Below are positions 44,803 to 53,681 of a DNA stretch of 64,000 nucleotides, piece by piece (within the stretch, counting starts at the first letter, position 1; each line of letters starts with the position of its first letter). Source of the DNA: Bacteroides sp. (GTDB lineage: Bacteria; Bacillota; Clostridia; Lachnospirales; Lachnospiraceae); assembly GCA_023666705.1 (NCBI GenBank), contig JAMPBO010000011.1, positions 58,299 through 122,298 of the forward strand, given 5' to 3'. The notes beneath the pieces are model-generated. The model saw only the letters and a list, made by a program, of their open reading frames with translations. It did not search any database and was not told where the DNA came from. The translations under genes were made by a program, and so were the position numbers.

Positions 44803-45570
44803 ATGAAGAATTATTTAAAATACTCCTACGGAAGAAAAAGCAGGGAACGCTATGCAAGAACATTTTTTTTAATGACGGTAACAGTGGCAATTGTGACAGC
44901 TTTATTGTATGAAAAACATTTGTCGGCGGGAGAAATCATTCCTCATAAGGACGTATATACCACCGCAAAGGTTACATCATATGCTGAGCCGATTTATATG
45001 CCATGTATGTACGTATATGATGATACCATGGATGCAGGTGAGGTGGCTATTGAACAGTCACAGGTAGTGGGCAGCCGTGAAATCACGGTAATGGAGGTCT
45101 ACTACAAGGGCATGGAGGTCGAAAATAAGGTGATTGACGCCGAGCTTGTAAGGGAAGCGGAACCACAGGTAGTACACATCGGAACTTATGTTCCGCCAGA
45201 ATATATTGAGCCTGTAACGGATTATTTTATTACCTCGGAGTTTGGACCAAGATGGGGAAGAAACCACAATGGCGTGGATATGGCGGTCTGTACGGGAACC
45301 GAGGTAAAGGCAACTGCAGGCGGAGTCGTTACGCGGTCATCGTGGTACAATGGCTACGGTCTTTGCGTGGACATTGACCATGGAAACGGTGTTACAAGCA
45401 GATATGCACACCTCAGCGAACCATTGGTGGAGGTTGGCGAGGAGGTGCTTCAGGGAGAGTGCATTGCACTTTCAGGAAATACAGGAAACAGTACGGGACC
45501 GCACCTTCATTTTGAACTGATATTTGATGGACAGGCAAGAAACCCTGTTGAATACATGGAAAAAGAGTAG
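44803..45570 (+). CDS. Membrane-anchored M23 (LytM) peptidoglycan endopeptidase
   Basis: 255 residues with an N-terminal signal anchor (about 20-38). A G5-like beta segment (about 85-125, VVGSREITVMEVYYKGMEVENKV, cited in part) precedes the M23 domain (about 145-255). All zinc ligands are present: the H-x3-D motif in NHNGVDM and HLHF near residue 237, with a further His in SRYAHLSEP. The enzyme should cut cell-wall peptide bridges outside the membrane. AGGGGG precedes the ATG. The long structured leader suggests tight control, expected for a wall hydrolase. A strong terminator follows. Confidence 0.92.
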   Translation: MKNYLKYSYGRKSRERYARTFFLMTVTVAIVTALLYEKHLSAGEIIPHKDVYTTAKVTSYAEPIYMPCMYVYDDTMDAGEVAIEQSQVVGSREITVMEVYYKGMEVENKVIDAELVREAEPQVVHIGTYVPPEYIEPVTDYFITSEFGPRWGRNHNGVDMAVCTGTEVKATAGGVVTRSSWYNGYGLCVDIDHGNGVTSRYAHLSEPLVEVGEEVLQGECIALSGNTGNSTGPHLHFELIFDGQARNPVEYMEKE

Positions 45571-45574
45571 ATGG

Positions 45575-45624
45575 GCTGCGATGCCAAGACTGCAGGGATG
45601 GGACTGCAATCTTGGCGTTGCAGC
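45575..45624 (+). terminator. Terminator after M23 gene
   Basis: GCTGC-GAT-GCCAAGA-CTGCAG pairs with CTGCAA-TCTTGGC-GTT-GCAGC, a stem of more than 20 bp with few mismatches, followed by TCTTATCC. Confidence 0.75.
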
Positions 45625-45644
45625 TCTTATCCGTGGTTCCCAAG

Positions 45645-45672
45645 TAAAGTTTTCACCCGCAAAAACCGATAA
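45645..45672 (+). promoter_or_regulatory. Sigma-28 (SigD/FliA) promoter of FliK-like gene
   Basis: TAAAGTTT (45645-45652) and ACCGATAA (45665-45672), that is TAAA-N16-NCCGATAA, match the flagellar sigma-factor consensus in both boxes, about 50 bp before the gene. Confidence 0.75.
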
Positions 45673-45722
45673 AATGTAAAGAAGCAAAAACGTAAAACTA
45701 CAGTACAGAATAGGGTGTTAAT

Positions 45723-48700
45723 ATGGGAAATGTAATCGACAACAACGTAATTAAGGCAAATGCGGCGTATGCAAAGAATAATGAGATACCATCCGCAAAT
45801 TATGACAGGAATATTGAGGCGGAACCGGTAAAGCCTGAGGAGAGCCTGTCTTACATATTTGATGGGGAAAAATCTGAGGACCGGAGAACTATTTCAACGG
45901 AAAATCATTTTGAGGATTACCTGAATGCACAGAGGGAAAAGGCAAAGCAGGATGGCATTGACAGCAAGTCCAAGGAGAAGGAGGACAAGGAGGCTGCAAA
46001 GGAGCTGAGAAACAGCCTTTCGTCTGAGGAAATAAAAAAGCTGGAAATGATGGGGATTGATTTGCAGGGGGCGACGCTTTCTGATTTGATGGGCATTGTA
46101 AATACGATGCGGTCAAATGAGCATAAAGAAGAGCTGTCAAAGCTGTTTGCTGAAATTAAGGCATCAGACGGCGATGTGGAGCATTTAAATGTTGTTGGAG
46201 GAAGCGTCAGGGTAGCTGGAACGAATGCGGAGCTTGACAGTGTATCTGTGTCTGATGTCGTAGCGGCGTCCGAAGCAGAAAAAAAGCAGGCAGGGGTAAA
46301 TGAGAAGAATAATATAAACAATCAAAACATAGATGCAGATAAAAAGACTGCTGATGATAAGATATCTGCATCCAAGACAGAAGGCAGTACATCCGCAGGA
46401 GAGCAGTTTGATATAAGCAACAATGAGCTTGTGTACATATTAAAAAATAATATTGCGGTTACAAAGGAAAATATTTATAAAGCACATTACAGTGGCAGCA
46501 GGCAGGAAAAAAGCAATACGGCAACGCAGCTTGTGGATTCCATGAAAGGGCAGATTGACCGGATATTAGAGCAGGCGGGCTACGGAAATGACCCTGCAAA
46601 ATATGAGTGTGCCAAGTTTATGATGGACAATCATCTTCTTTTCAATACAGATACCGTAAAGACTTATATGGAGTATCAGAAGCTGGTGGGCACTGACATA
46701 AGGGAGGCAGAGCTTCCGGTGACGGATGTGGAGGCAGCTTCACAGGCAGGAGAGCAGCTATATGAAAAGGTGGAAGCAATCCGGTTTGATGTTGTTTATG
46801 CCATGGCGAAGAATGGCAAAGAGGTAACAATAGCAACGGCATATAACGAAAGCACTGCGGCAAAAGCAAACAATACATTCCTTGATGAGGATGACAGGGA
46901 AATCATTAAAAAATATATAGCAGATGACATTGACAGCACTGCTGACAATGGGCTTACGGAGGAGCAGCTAAAGGCTGTGGTTGCAATGAGGCAGATGGAG
47001 GAGATACGGTTATCCATGACCGTGAGTGCGGCAGGCAGACTTGCAAAAATGGATATCAACATTGACACGAGAGAGCTTACAAGGGTTATCGATGCACTTA
47101 AGGCAGTGGAAAACCACATGGTGGAGCAAAAGCTTTATGATGCAGGAGCCGAGGTTACGGAAGCAAATATAGAGATTTACAAATCTCTTGAGCAGAATGT
47201 AACATCGCTTGGAAATGCACATGCAAAGGTACTTGGTGCTCCGCTTATGGACGGGGAGTATACCGTGCATGGTCTCCTTATGGCGGATGATACGGAAGCG
47301 GAAAAAGGAGCAGGCTTTGAAAAGGTAAGAAGAAGTTACGAGGCATTGCAGACAGCCCCGAGAAGCGATATGGGAGACAGCATTACGAAAGCATTTTCAA
47401 ATGTGGACGATATTCTTGCGGATCTTGGATATGAGATTACGGCGGAGACACAGAGGGCGGTGCGGATACTTGGATACAATTCCATTGAGATAACGCCTGA
47501 CAACATAAATCAGATTATCAATTATGACAGACAGGTAAATGAGCTGGTGGAAACCTTTTATCCTGAGGCAGTGCTTGGCATGATAAAGGAGGGCATAAAT
47601 CCACTGGATGTTTCCATTGATGAGCTTGTGGATACCGTCAGGGCACACAACTACAATGAGGGTGTCACGGAGGCGGAGAACTTTGCCACATATCTTATGG
47701 ATGTTGAAAAGCAGGGCAATATCAGTAAGGAGGAACGGGAGAGCTACATCGGAATTTATAGGGTTATGAACCAGCTTGCCAAATCAAAGGACAGGGAGGC
47801 TGGCTGGATTTTTGCAAACGGCAGCAGACTTACAATCCGGAACCTTGTTTCTGCCATGAGAAGCAGACGGGCGGCAGGAATTGACGTAGGCATTGATGAC
47901 AATGTGGGATTTCTGGAGTCGGGTAGTATTTCAAATGGTATCACGGAGCAGATTGAACGTGCGTTTACGGATGACGCTGAGGCAGTAAAGGAATTTGCCG
48001 CACTGCCGCAGCAGGTTGAGGATTTCATGATTGAAAATAATATTTCTTACACGATGACCAATGCATTTGCAGTAAACGCCATGCTTGGCACGGATAACGG
48101 AATATACGACATGGTTTCCCAAGTGATTGCAAAGCTTAAATTTGATACGAATACTACGGAGTATGCAGTGGACGAGGAGACGGAAAACATTTACAAATCC
48201 CTTATGGGTGATGACGTGGAAATCGATTTTTCCATGAATGGTATTCTGGACGCTTTGGAAAATGGCGGAGATATTTCATATAAATACTCTGACATGCGGG
48301 ATGAAATTACAAGAATGATGTACAGTGCGGGAGCATCGGGAATCATAAGTGCCAAGGACATTTCAGCCATAAAAACGGTAAATGCGGGACTCAATATCGT
48401 AAGTGCCATGGCAAAGGAGAGCAATTACCAGATACCAGTAGATACAACGCAGGGAACAAAGCTCATGAATTTGAAAATAAAATCCGATGGAGAAAGCAGA
48501 GGTACCATAGAATTGTCCATCAAAGGTGAGGAGATGGGAAGCATAAGTGCAAAAATCATTTTGTCTGATGCGGGAAGCCTTACGGGATATGTGGAGAGTA
48601 CCACCAGTGCAGGAAATTATGCACTTATGGCGGCGTCGGAGGAATTTCAGTCCTATATGTCAAAGGAAGGCTTTGATGGAGACGGCATACAGATGGGAGC

Positions 48701-48803
48701 AAGAACAAGGTCTGTTTCATCAAAGGGCTATACAGGAGACGGAGCACATATGTATAAGGCATCCGTTGCCCTCGTAAAGGCAGTTGGGAATATTCTAAGG
48801 TAG
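45723..48803 (+). CDS. Large flagellar hook-length-control-like protein
   Basis: 1026 residues, acidic and mostly helical, with no signal peptide or membrane segment. The last 110 or so residues resemble the C-terminal domain of FliK-type hook-length regulators: LKIKSDGESRGTIELSIKGEEMGSISAKIILSDAGSLTGYVES (cited in parts) corresponds to the pattern L.L.P.elG.v.v.l....g.l.v.f. of that domain. The long helical region would act as the ruler. A sigma-28 promoter upstream and flagellin downstream support a flagellar role. I am less sure of the exact family; proteins of this size in Lachnospiraceae are usually left as a domain of unknown function. Confidence 0.6.
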   Translation: MGNVIDNNVIKANAAYAKNNEIPSANYDRNIEAEPVKPEESLSYIFDGEKSEDRRTISTENHFEDYLNAQREKAKQDGIDSKSKEKEDKEAAKELRNSLSSEEIKKLEMMGIDLQGATLSDLMGIVNTMRSNEHKEELSKLFAEIKASDGDVEHLNVVGGSVRVAGTNAELDSVSVSDVVAASEAEKKQAGVNEKNNINNQNIDADKKTADDKISASKTEGSTSAGEQFDISNNELVYILKNNIAVTKENIYKAHYSGSRQEKSNTATQLVDSMKGQIDRILEQAGYGNDPAKYECAKFMMDNHLLFNTDTVKTYMEYQKLVGTDIREAELPVTDVEAASQAGEQLYEKVEAIRFDVVYAMAKNGKEVTIATAYNESTAAKANNTFLDEDDREIIKKYIADDIDSTADNGLTEEQLKAVVAMRQMEEIRLSMTVSAAGRLAKMDINIDTRELTRVIDALKAVENHMVEQKLYDAGAEVTEANIEIYKSLEQNVTSLGNAHAKVLGAPLMDGEYTVHGLLMADDTEAEKGAGFEKVRRSYEALQTAPRSDMGDSITKAFSNVDDILADLGYEITAETQRAVRILGYNSIEITPDNINQIINYDRQVNELVETFYPEAVLGMIKEGINPLDVSIDELVDTVRAHNYNEGVTEAENFATYLMDVEKQGNISKEERESYIGIYRVMNQLAKSKDREAGWIFANGSRLTIRNLVSAMRSRRAAGIDVGIDDNVGFLESGSISNGITEQIERAFTDDAEAVKEFAALPQQVEDFMIENNISYTMTNAFAVNAMLGTDNGIYDMVSQVIAKLKFDTNTTEYAVDEETENIYKSLMGDDVEIDFSMNGILDALENGGDISYKYSDMRDEITRMMYSAGASGIISAKDISAIKTVNAGLNIVSAMAKESNYQIPVDTTQGTKLMNLKIKSDGESRGTIELSIKGEEMGSISAKIILSDAGSLTGYVESTTSAGNYALMAASEEFQSYMSKEGFDGDGIQMGARTRSVSSKGYTGDGAHMYKASVALVKAVGNILR

Positions 48804-48810
48804 GTCTTCA

Positions 48811-48834
48811 TTAAGAGGGTGAAATTGCCGATAA
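48811..48834 (+). promoter_or_regulatory. Sigma-28-type promoter of flagellin
   Basis: GCCGATAA (48827-48834) is a perfect flagellar -10. The -35 is poor (TTAA at 48811-48814, 12 bp away), so part of the activity may depend on the strong -10. The leader before flagellin is about 65 bases. Confidence 0.6.
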
Positions 48835-48908
48835 ATACAGAGTAAACATAACATGATTCATAATACTGTTAATTAAAATTTGAACACATATTTGGGAGGT
48901 ACATAAAT

Positions 48909-50336
48909 ATGAGAATAAACCACAATTCACTTGCACTGAATGCCAGCGACCATTTTGCAAAGATAAATGCCAACCTGTCAAAGTCTATGGAGAGGCTTTC
49001 ATCGGGTTACAAGATAACAAGTCCTGCAGATGATGCGGCAGGTCTTGCGATATCCACAAGAATGGATGCCCAGATTAGAGGTTTGAAAAGGGCTTCGTTA
49101 AATTCAAATGACGGTATATCCGTTATTCAGTCTGCAGAGGGCGGACTGAATGAAATCCACAGCATATTAGCACGAATGAGAGAGCTTGCTGTCAAGGCAG
49201 CAAATGACGTAAACTATGAGGAAGATAGGGATTCTATTCAGGAGGAAATAGATTCTCTTGTTGAAGAGCTTGACCAGATAACAGACACGACTGCATTTAA
49301 CGGACAAAAGCTTTTAAATGGAGATATGACAAGACGTACACTTTCGAGCGAATACAGTATTCAGGCAACCTATATTTCCGAGGAGGTCAGCGTTGGAAAT
49401 TATCAGTTGGAGGTATCGGCATTAGCTACGCAGGCAGTTTATACAACAGGTCTTACTAATTCCGCTGCTACCGTGACGAAGGAACAGGAAGGCACAATCA
49501 ATATAAACGGATTTTCGGTGACGGTGTCCGAAGGAATGACCATGACAGAGGTGTACAGCCAGCTGCAGTCACATTTATACAAAATTGGAATAGACGTAAT
49601 CGCATCCAATGACGGAGGTGCAACGGAGTCGGATTTTGCATCAGGTGCACAAGTAGTGTTCAGGTCCCAGGAGTATGGCACAAGCCAGAAAATTAACATA
49701 TCAATCGCAAATGATGAGTTGGCTGGGTTGCTTGGAGTGACAGACGGAGACATGGTGCTTGGAACGGATTGTGAGGCGTCCCTTACAATTTCAGATGACG
49801 GATTTTCTACAACGGCAACATTTACAACAGATGGAAATGAAATAACGGTAGTTGACAGAAACGGCTTTGAAATGAAGATAGAGGTTGACCCTGAAACCGC
49901 TGGAACCGGCAGCTTAACTACCAATATAGAAGTATTTTCCGCAGGAACCATGATTATCCAGACAGGTTCAAATTCAGGTGAGCAGATTTCACTTGATATC
50001 CCTGAGCTTACCGCAAAGGGTCTTGGCGTTGATAAATTGATTATGTATACACATGAATATGCGGCTCAGGCAGTCACAATCATTGATGAGGCGGTTAAGC
50101 TGGTATCCAGCGTCCGTTCAAAGCTCGGTGCATATGAAAACAGGCTGGATAATATTTATGACAGTCTTGAAGTACAGAGCGAGAGTCTTACGGAAGCATA
50201 TTCCAGAATTATGGATACTGATATGGCGGAGGAAATGACAAACTACACGCAGCTTGATGTGCTTTCACAGGCAGCTATATCAATGATGCAGAAGTCGAAT
50301 GAGCGACCGGAAAGTGTATTGCAGCTTTTACAGTAG
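48909..50336 (+). CDS. Flagellin
   Basis: 475 residues. The N-terminal D0/D1 part is classic: MRINHNSLALNA, KSMERLSSGYKITSPADDAAGLAIS, NDGISVIQSAEGGLNEI and TAFNGQKLLNG. The C-terminal part has the matching helices (KLGAYENRLDN, AYSRIMDTDMAEEMTNYTQ) and ends in VLQLLQ. The middle (about 150-370) is the exposed D2/D3 variable region. Subunits are exported through the flagellum and polymerise into the filament. GGGAGG precedes the ATG. It is followed by FliS, and a sigma-28 -10 lies upstream. Ends with LLQ fit flagellin rather than FlgL. Confidence 0.95.
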   Translation: MRINHNSLALNASDHFAKINANLSKSMERLSSGYKITSPADDAAGLAISTRMDAQIRGLKRASLNSNDGISVIQSAEGGLNEIHSILARMRELAVKAANDVNYEEDRDSIQEEIDSLVEELDQITDTTAFNGQKLLNGDMTRRTLSSEYSIQATYISEEVSVGNYQLEVSALATQAVYTTGLTNSAATVTKEQEGTININGFSVTVSEGMTMTEVYSQLQSHLYKIGIDVIASNDGGATESDFASGAQVVFRSQEYGTSQKINISIANDELAGLLGVTDGDMVLGTDCEASLTISDDGFSTTATFTTDGNEITVVDRNGFEMKIEVDPETAGTGSLTTNIEVFSAGTMIIQTGSNSGEQISLDIPELTAKGLGVDKLIMYTHEYAAQAVTIIDEAVKLVSSVRSKLGAYENRLDNIYDSLEVQSESLTEAYSRIMDTDMAEEMTNYTQLDVLSQAAISMMQKSNERPESVLQLLQ

Positions 50337-50366
50337 GACGGACATTCAATTTATGGAGGTAGCAGC

Positions 50367-50846
50367 GTGACAAAGGAACAGATTAGGGATTTCACATTGA
50401 GGGTAAGCCAGGCAAATCACAGCGGGCTTGTTGTGTTGCTTTTTGAGATAGAGGAGTCGTATCTGAAGGATGCTGGGGCGGCATATGATGACGGTGATAT
50501 TGAGCAGTACATGAAAAATATGGAGCTTGCAAAAAAGGCACATAATGAGATTATGTCTGCGGTAAATCCAAGGGATAAGTCCGGTGCGAAAATGCTTTCG
50601 GTGTTAAGATATATATATAGCAGACTGGTGGATTCTACCGTAAAAAGAAAGCCGCAGGAGCTTGACCGCTGCATGGGCATGATGGAACGATTCAAGGTAT
50701 GTTTTGAGAAGCTTCAGGAACTTGATGACCCGGAGCCGGTCATGCAAAATACACATCAGGTATATGCAGGTTTGACATATGGCAAAGGAACATTAAATGA
50801 AAGCGTTGATATGTCAGGCTACAGCAGCAGAGGCTTTAAGGTTTAG
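50367..50846 (+). CDS. fliS: FliS-like flagellin export chaperone
   Basis: 159 residues, helical, starting at GTG 50367 after TGGAGG. The N-terminal region (FTLRVSQANHSGLVVLLFEIEESYLKDA) fits the FliS pattern in which the Tyr/Ala-x-x-A-x-P-x-x-L-V-x-M-L-Y segment binds the flagellin C-terminus, though it is diverged. The position 30 bases after flagellin agrees. FliS keeps flagellin monomeric until export and also binds FlgM/FliW in some Firmicutes. The C-terminal 30 residues (after PEPVMQNTHQVY) are extra compared with the usual 125-135 residues. Confidence 0.8.
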   Translation: MTKEQIRDFTLRVSQANHSGLVVLLFEIEESYLKDAGAAYDDGDIEQYMKNMELAKKAHNEIMSAVNPRDKSGAKMLSVLRYIYSRLVDSTVKRKPQELDRCMGMMERFKVCFEKLQELDDPEPVMQNTHQVYAGLTYGKGTLNESVDMSGYSSRGFKV

Positions 50847-50901
50847 AATACATAAACAAAAGAGCCAATGTAAAATTAAGAGTTAAAAATAAGGAGAAGA
50901 T

Positions 50902-51318
50902 ATGAAAAAAGACGATTGCATATTTTGTAAGATAGCAGCAGGAGAAATTCCGTCAACAACGGTTTTTGAGACTGGGGAATTTAAGGTGTTTTTTGACGTG
51001 GCACCTGCAGGGAAAGGGCATACGCTCATTATACCAAAGGAGCATTATGATAATGTGTTTTCCATCGACTCGGAAACGGCGGCAAAGCTTTTCTCGCTGG
51101 CTACAAGCGTCGCAAGGGCATTGAAAGCGGAGACGGATTGCGATGGAATGAATTTGCTTCAAAATAATGGAGAGGTAGCAGGACAGACGGTACACCATTT
51201 CCATTTACATCTGATACCAAGATATAAGGATGACGGCATAAAGCTCACATGGGAGCAGAGCGAGGCAGACAAGGAGTATCTGGCTGAGCTTGCACAGAAG
51301 GTAAAGAAGAGAATATAG
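50902..51318 (+). CDS. HIT-family purine nucleoside phosphoramidase (HinT-like)
   Basis: 138 residues with the histidine triad HHFHLHL (residues about 95-101) that hydrolyses nucleoside phosphoramidates and related adducts. The N-terminal DCIFCKIAAGEIPS is the usual HIT opening with a Cys pair, and GHTLIIPKEHYDN supplies the base-binding segment. AAGGAGA precedes the ATG. It lies 55 bases after fliS and is likely unrelated to motility; HinT genes are found next to many housekeeping genes. Confidence 0.94.
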   Translation: MKKDDCIFCKIAAGEIPSTTVFETGEFKVFFDVAPAGKGHTLIIPKEHYDNVFSIDSETAAKLFSLATSVARALKAETDCDGMNLLQNNGEVAGQTVHHFHLHLIPRYKDDGIKLTWEQSEADKEYLAELAQKVKKRI

Positions 51319-51403
51319 CTTGCCTGTAATTATGACTAATGAAGGAAATCCGCAAAATTGAGCAGCATATTGATTTTTACTATAAATGTGATATAATCCA
51401 AAG

Positions 51404-51518
51404 TATAATATAATATAAAATTGTATAATATGATAAATAAGAAACTGAATGTTGCGAATACGTGGCAGGGTGTAAAATCTTCGGAACACCTGGGAGGAAA
51501 GGTTCAGTTTCTTTTTTT
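51404..51518 (+). ncRNA. Candidate small structured RNA or long-loop terminator
   Basis: A promoter-like TTGATT (51370-51375) to TATAAT (51392-51397), 16 bp apart, is followed by a segment whose ends pair perfectly: AAGAAACTGAA (51439-51449) with TTCAGTTTCTT (51503-51513), then a run of T. Inside, CAGGGTGT pairs with ACACCTGG around AAAATCTTCGGA. There is no downstream gene on this strand, so the transcript would be free-standing, about 110 bases. It may equally be only the terminator of the HIT gene. Confidence 0.4.
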
Positions 51519-52400
51519 ATGTCGCAAATCCCCCAAATAGCAATTGATGTACTCGTATTTTCTAAACATGAAATATGGTAGCGTGGTTATGGCTACAGGT
51601 AAAATCAAATTATGCATATTTGCGTTCTTATGAAGGGATAATGTGATTTTATCTTTTTCATGGAAATTTAATTGTTTCCATGCCTTGTATGCAGGACCTT
51701 GTATGCACATTGCTTTCTTTCTTCTACAGGCTATACAATAGTTTTGCAAAGATTGTTTGTATAAGGTGCCTTCAAAATAATTACGGATAGTACCGGCAAT
51801 TACGTCAGCCAATTGTATTAATGGAAAGTTTTCACTTTTGGAGTCACGATATATAATTTGATTGTTATATTTTTCATATGAAATTTGGAGGGTTTTATAA
51901 CAGTCTGCAACAGCCGCTGTTTCTGCTTTTTTCATATTATCAATAACAATTAATGCTTTATCGTTACTTTTCACTATCTTTGTTTTTCGAAGTGCAAAAA
52001 GAGGAAAGGCATGTGTAAAGCCACTCAAGTGCTTTGTGTTGCAGAGTGCATTGGCATATTCCATATCATTTTCGTATAGTTTTTTCTTAAATACCACAAA
52101 AGAAAAAACTTCTCCATGGATTTTGCTCAGTTCAAAATATGCATTATTTGCAAAACGATGTCTTTTTAAGGTTGTGCTTTTTAATTCTGTTGTTATTGGA
52201 AGATTAAGTGCAGTTTTCATGTTGCAAAGTACTTGCTGATTGTAATCAAAATCTGATGGGTCAATGACTAGACAAGAAACGACGTAACAAAAGGAAGAAC
52301 CGTCACAACTATTCTCCTTAAAAGTCAGCCCGTCATCGCCGGATGCGTCTACAAATATAATTTTGTCATAGGTAGTAATGTCAATATCTTTATCTTTCAC
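51504..52400 (-). CDS. DUF3800 domain protein
   Basis: 298 residues starting at GTG 52400 after GAAAGGA (minus strand). The N-terminal FVDASGDDG and C-terminal RDSKSENFPLIQLADVIAGTIRN are the two acidic motifs of DUF3800, a family with an RNase H-like fold suspected of nuclease function and often found near mobile elements and defence genes. The gene is A/T-rich compared with neighbours. Its stop lies inside the hairpin of the candidate RNA. It is flanked by TraX and then by repeats, so this block looks acquired. Enzymatic activity is not established. Confidence 0.85.
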   Translation of the reverse strand: MKDKDIDITTYDKIIFVDASGDDGLTFKENSCDGSSFCYVVSCLVIDPSDFDYNQQVLCNMKTALNLPITTELKSTTLKRHRFANNAYFELSKIHGEVFSFVVFKKKLYENDMEYANALCNTKHLSGFTHAFPLFALRKTKIVKSNDKALIVIDNMKKAETAAVADCYKTLQISYEKYNNQIIYRDSKSENFPLIQLADVIAGTIRNYFEGTLYKQSLQNYCIACRRKKAMCIQGPAYKAWKQLNFHEKDKITLSLHKNANMHNLILPVAITTLPYFMFRKYEYINCYLGDLRHKKRN

Positions 52401-52538
52401 AATATGTCCTTTCTTGGTGGGTATTTACATTAAGTTTAGAAATAAAAAGAATGTCTTCCTGATAATTAAGAGTATATCATAAAGGGAAACTGTTTTCAAT
52501 CAGGTTTTTACTAAGAGAAAAACTACTGGCTTGTGTCA

Positions 52539-53276
52539 TCACGACATTCCCATATAAATAAAGTAAAGAAGGGTCAAGTGCAGTGGGTAGTATATGTAAA
52601 ATACATACTTCATGGACGGACCCTTTTTTCCGTTGTAGAAAAAAATTGGAATTAAGGCAAACAGGGAGTATAGCTGGGTTGTGGATTCAAGCAAAATACA
52701 GTCAAGGGTCATAGCGGCAAATATTTTCAGTGGTTGTCCCCGAAACAGATAAAAAATAAGGATTAATAATGTACCATACAGGCTGTAATCGGTATTTAAC
52801 AAAATGGCAAGGGAGGACAGTGCTGTTATAATGGTGCAGGAAAGCGGATAAGGCAGGGTATGTTTTGTCATTGCTGCATCTAAAATGGCGACACAGGCAA
52901 GACCGGTTGCAAGGGTAAAAAGGGTATTTAAGTGACCAATATAAAAAGGCTCCTTCATAATAGCGAGTGAAAAAGGAATCTGTGAAATGACGGCAAAAAT
53001 AGTCAGGCGAAGAATGTATTTTTTTACGCTTCGCGTAAAGAAATATCCCTCAACAATCAGATAGCAATAGATAGGAAATGCAAGTCTTCCAATATTACGC
53101 ATAATGTTATAGGCATCATGGGAAAGAAGCTTACTGTAATATAATTGCCCTGCGTCAGGCTGTGTTCCGATAACTACGGCAAAGTGGTCAATGGTCATAA
53201 ATAAGATTGCCATAGATTTAAGCATAAAGGTATTTATAAATTTGTAATTCCTTTGGGTTATGACTTCATTGTCCAT
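52539..53276 (-). CDS. TraX-family membrane protein
   Basis: 245 residues with about eight membrane segments. The TraX signature is clear: KSMAILFMTIDHFAVVIG, RNIGRLAFPIYCYLIVEGYFFTRSVKKYILRL, SQIPFSLA, NTLFTLATG, and FFYNGKKG...YIYYPLHL near the C-terminus. TraX was named for F-pilin acetylation in conjugation, but in Firmicutes it is a common chromosomal protein of unclear role, probably acylating an envelope component. ATG 53276; upstream is the palindromic repeat region. Confidence 0.9.
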   Translation of the reverse strand: MDNEVITQRNYKFINTFMLKSMAILFMTIDHFAVVIGTQPDAGQLYYSKLLSHDAYNIMRNIGRLAFPIYCYLIVEGYFFTRSVKKYILRLTIFAVISQIPFSLAIMKEPFYIGHLNTLFTLATGLACVAILDAAMTKHTLPYPLSCTIITALSSLAILLNTDYSLYGTLLILIFYLFRGQPLKIFAAMTLDCILLESTTQLYSLFALIPIFFYNGKKGPSMKYVFYIYYPLHLTLLYFIYMGMS

Positions 53277-53384
53277 GGTGGTATCCTTTCCTGCGATTCA
53301 ATGTTATTATTGTAACACATATTTATGCGGCATTGTTATTTTGTTTTATAAAAAGTAATCAGGAAGCAATGGAAAACTTTAAAT

Positions 53385-53632
53385 AGGTAATTGTAAAATG
53401 CTGTCTTTATAAACATACGTTGTACAATGTAGACAATATCACCACAAGGCACGCTTTCGCTGCTTGTCGCTCGCAACGGTATATAAAATGCCATTGTCCT
53501 CAGGACTCCGTCTGCTTCGCAGCCACCTCAGGACATACCTCACTAAGCACCGGCGGCTCCAAAGCACCTTGCTTGCGATATTGTCTATATTGTACAACTG
53601 CTTTTCGGTAATATGACATTTTGCAATTACCT
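53385..53632. repeat. 248-bp palindromic repeat, fullest copy of the family
   Basis: Left arm AGGTAATTGTAAAATG...GTTGTACAATGTAGACAATATC...AAGGCACGC mirrors the right arm GCACCTTGCTTGCGATATTGTCTATATTGTACAAC...CATTTTGCAATTACCT. The centre holds a second hairpin (GTCCTCAGGACTCCG and CTGC-ttc-GCAG). A near-identical 16-bp direct repeat flanks the block (GGAAAACTTTAAATAG at 53371, GGAAAACTTTATATAG at 53654), possibly an old target duplication. No transposase is encoded. Confidence 0.88.
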
Positions 53633-53681
53633 AGAAAGCATTATAGAGGAGCAGGAAAACTTTATATAGAAAATAAAACGT

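Noticed and set aside
51404..51518. SRP 4.5S RNA or 6S RNA
   Set aside because: The conserved SRP tip sequence is absent, and length and fold do not match 6S RNA.
53420..53611. 63-codon reading frame in the repeat region
   Set aside because: It lies wholly within the palindromic element and reflects its arms.
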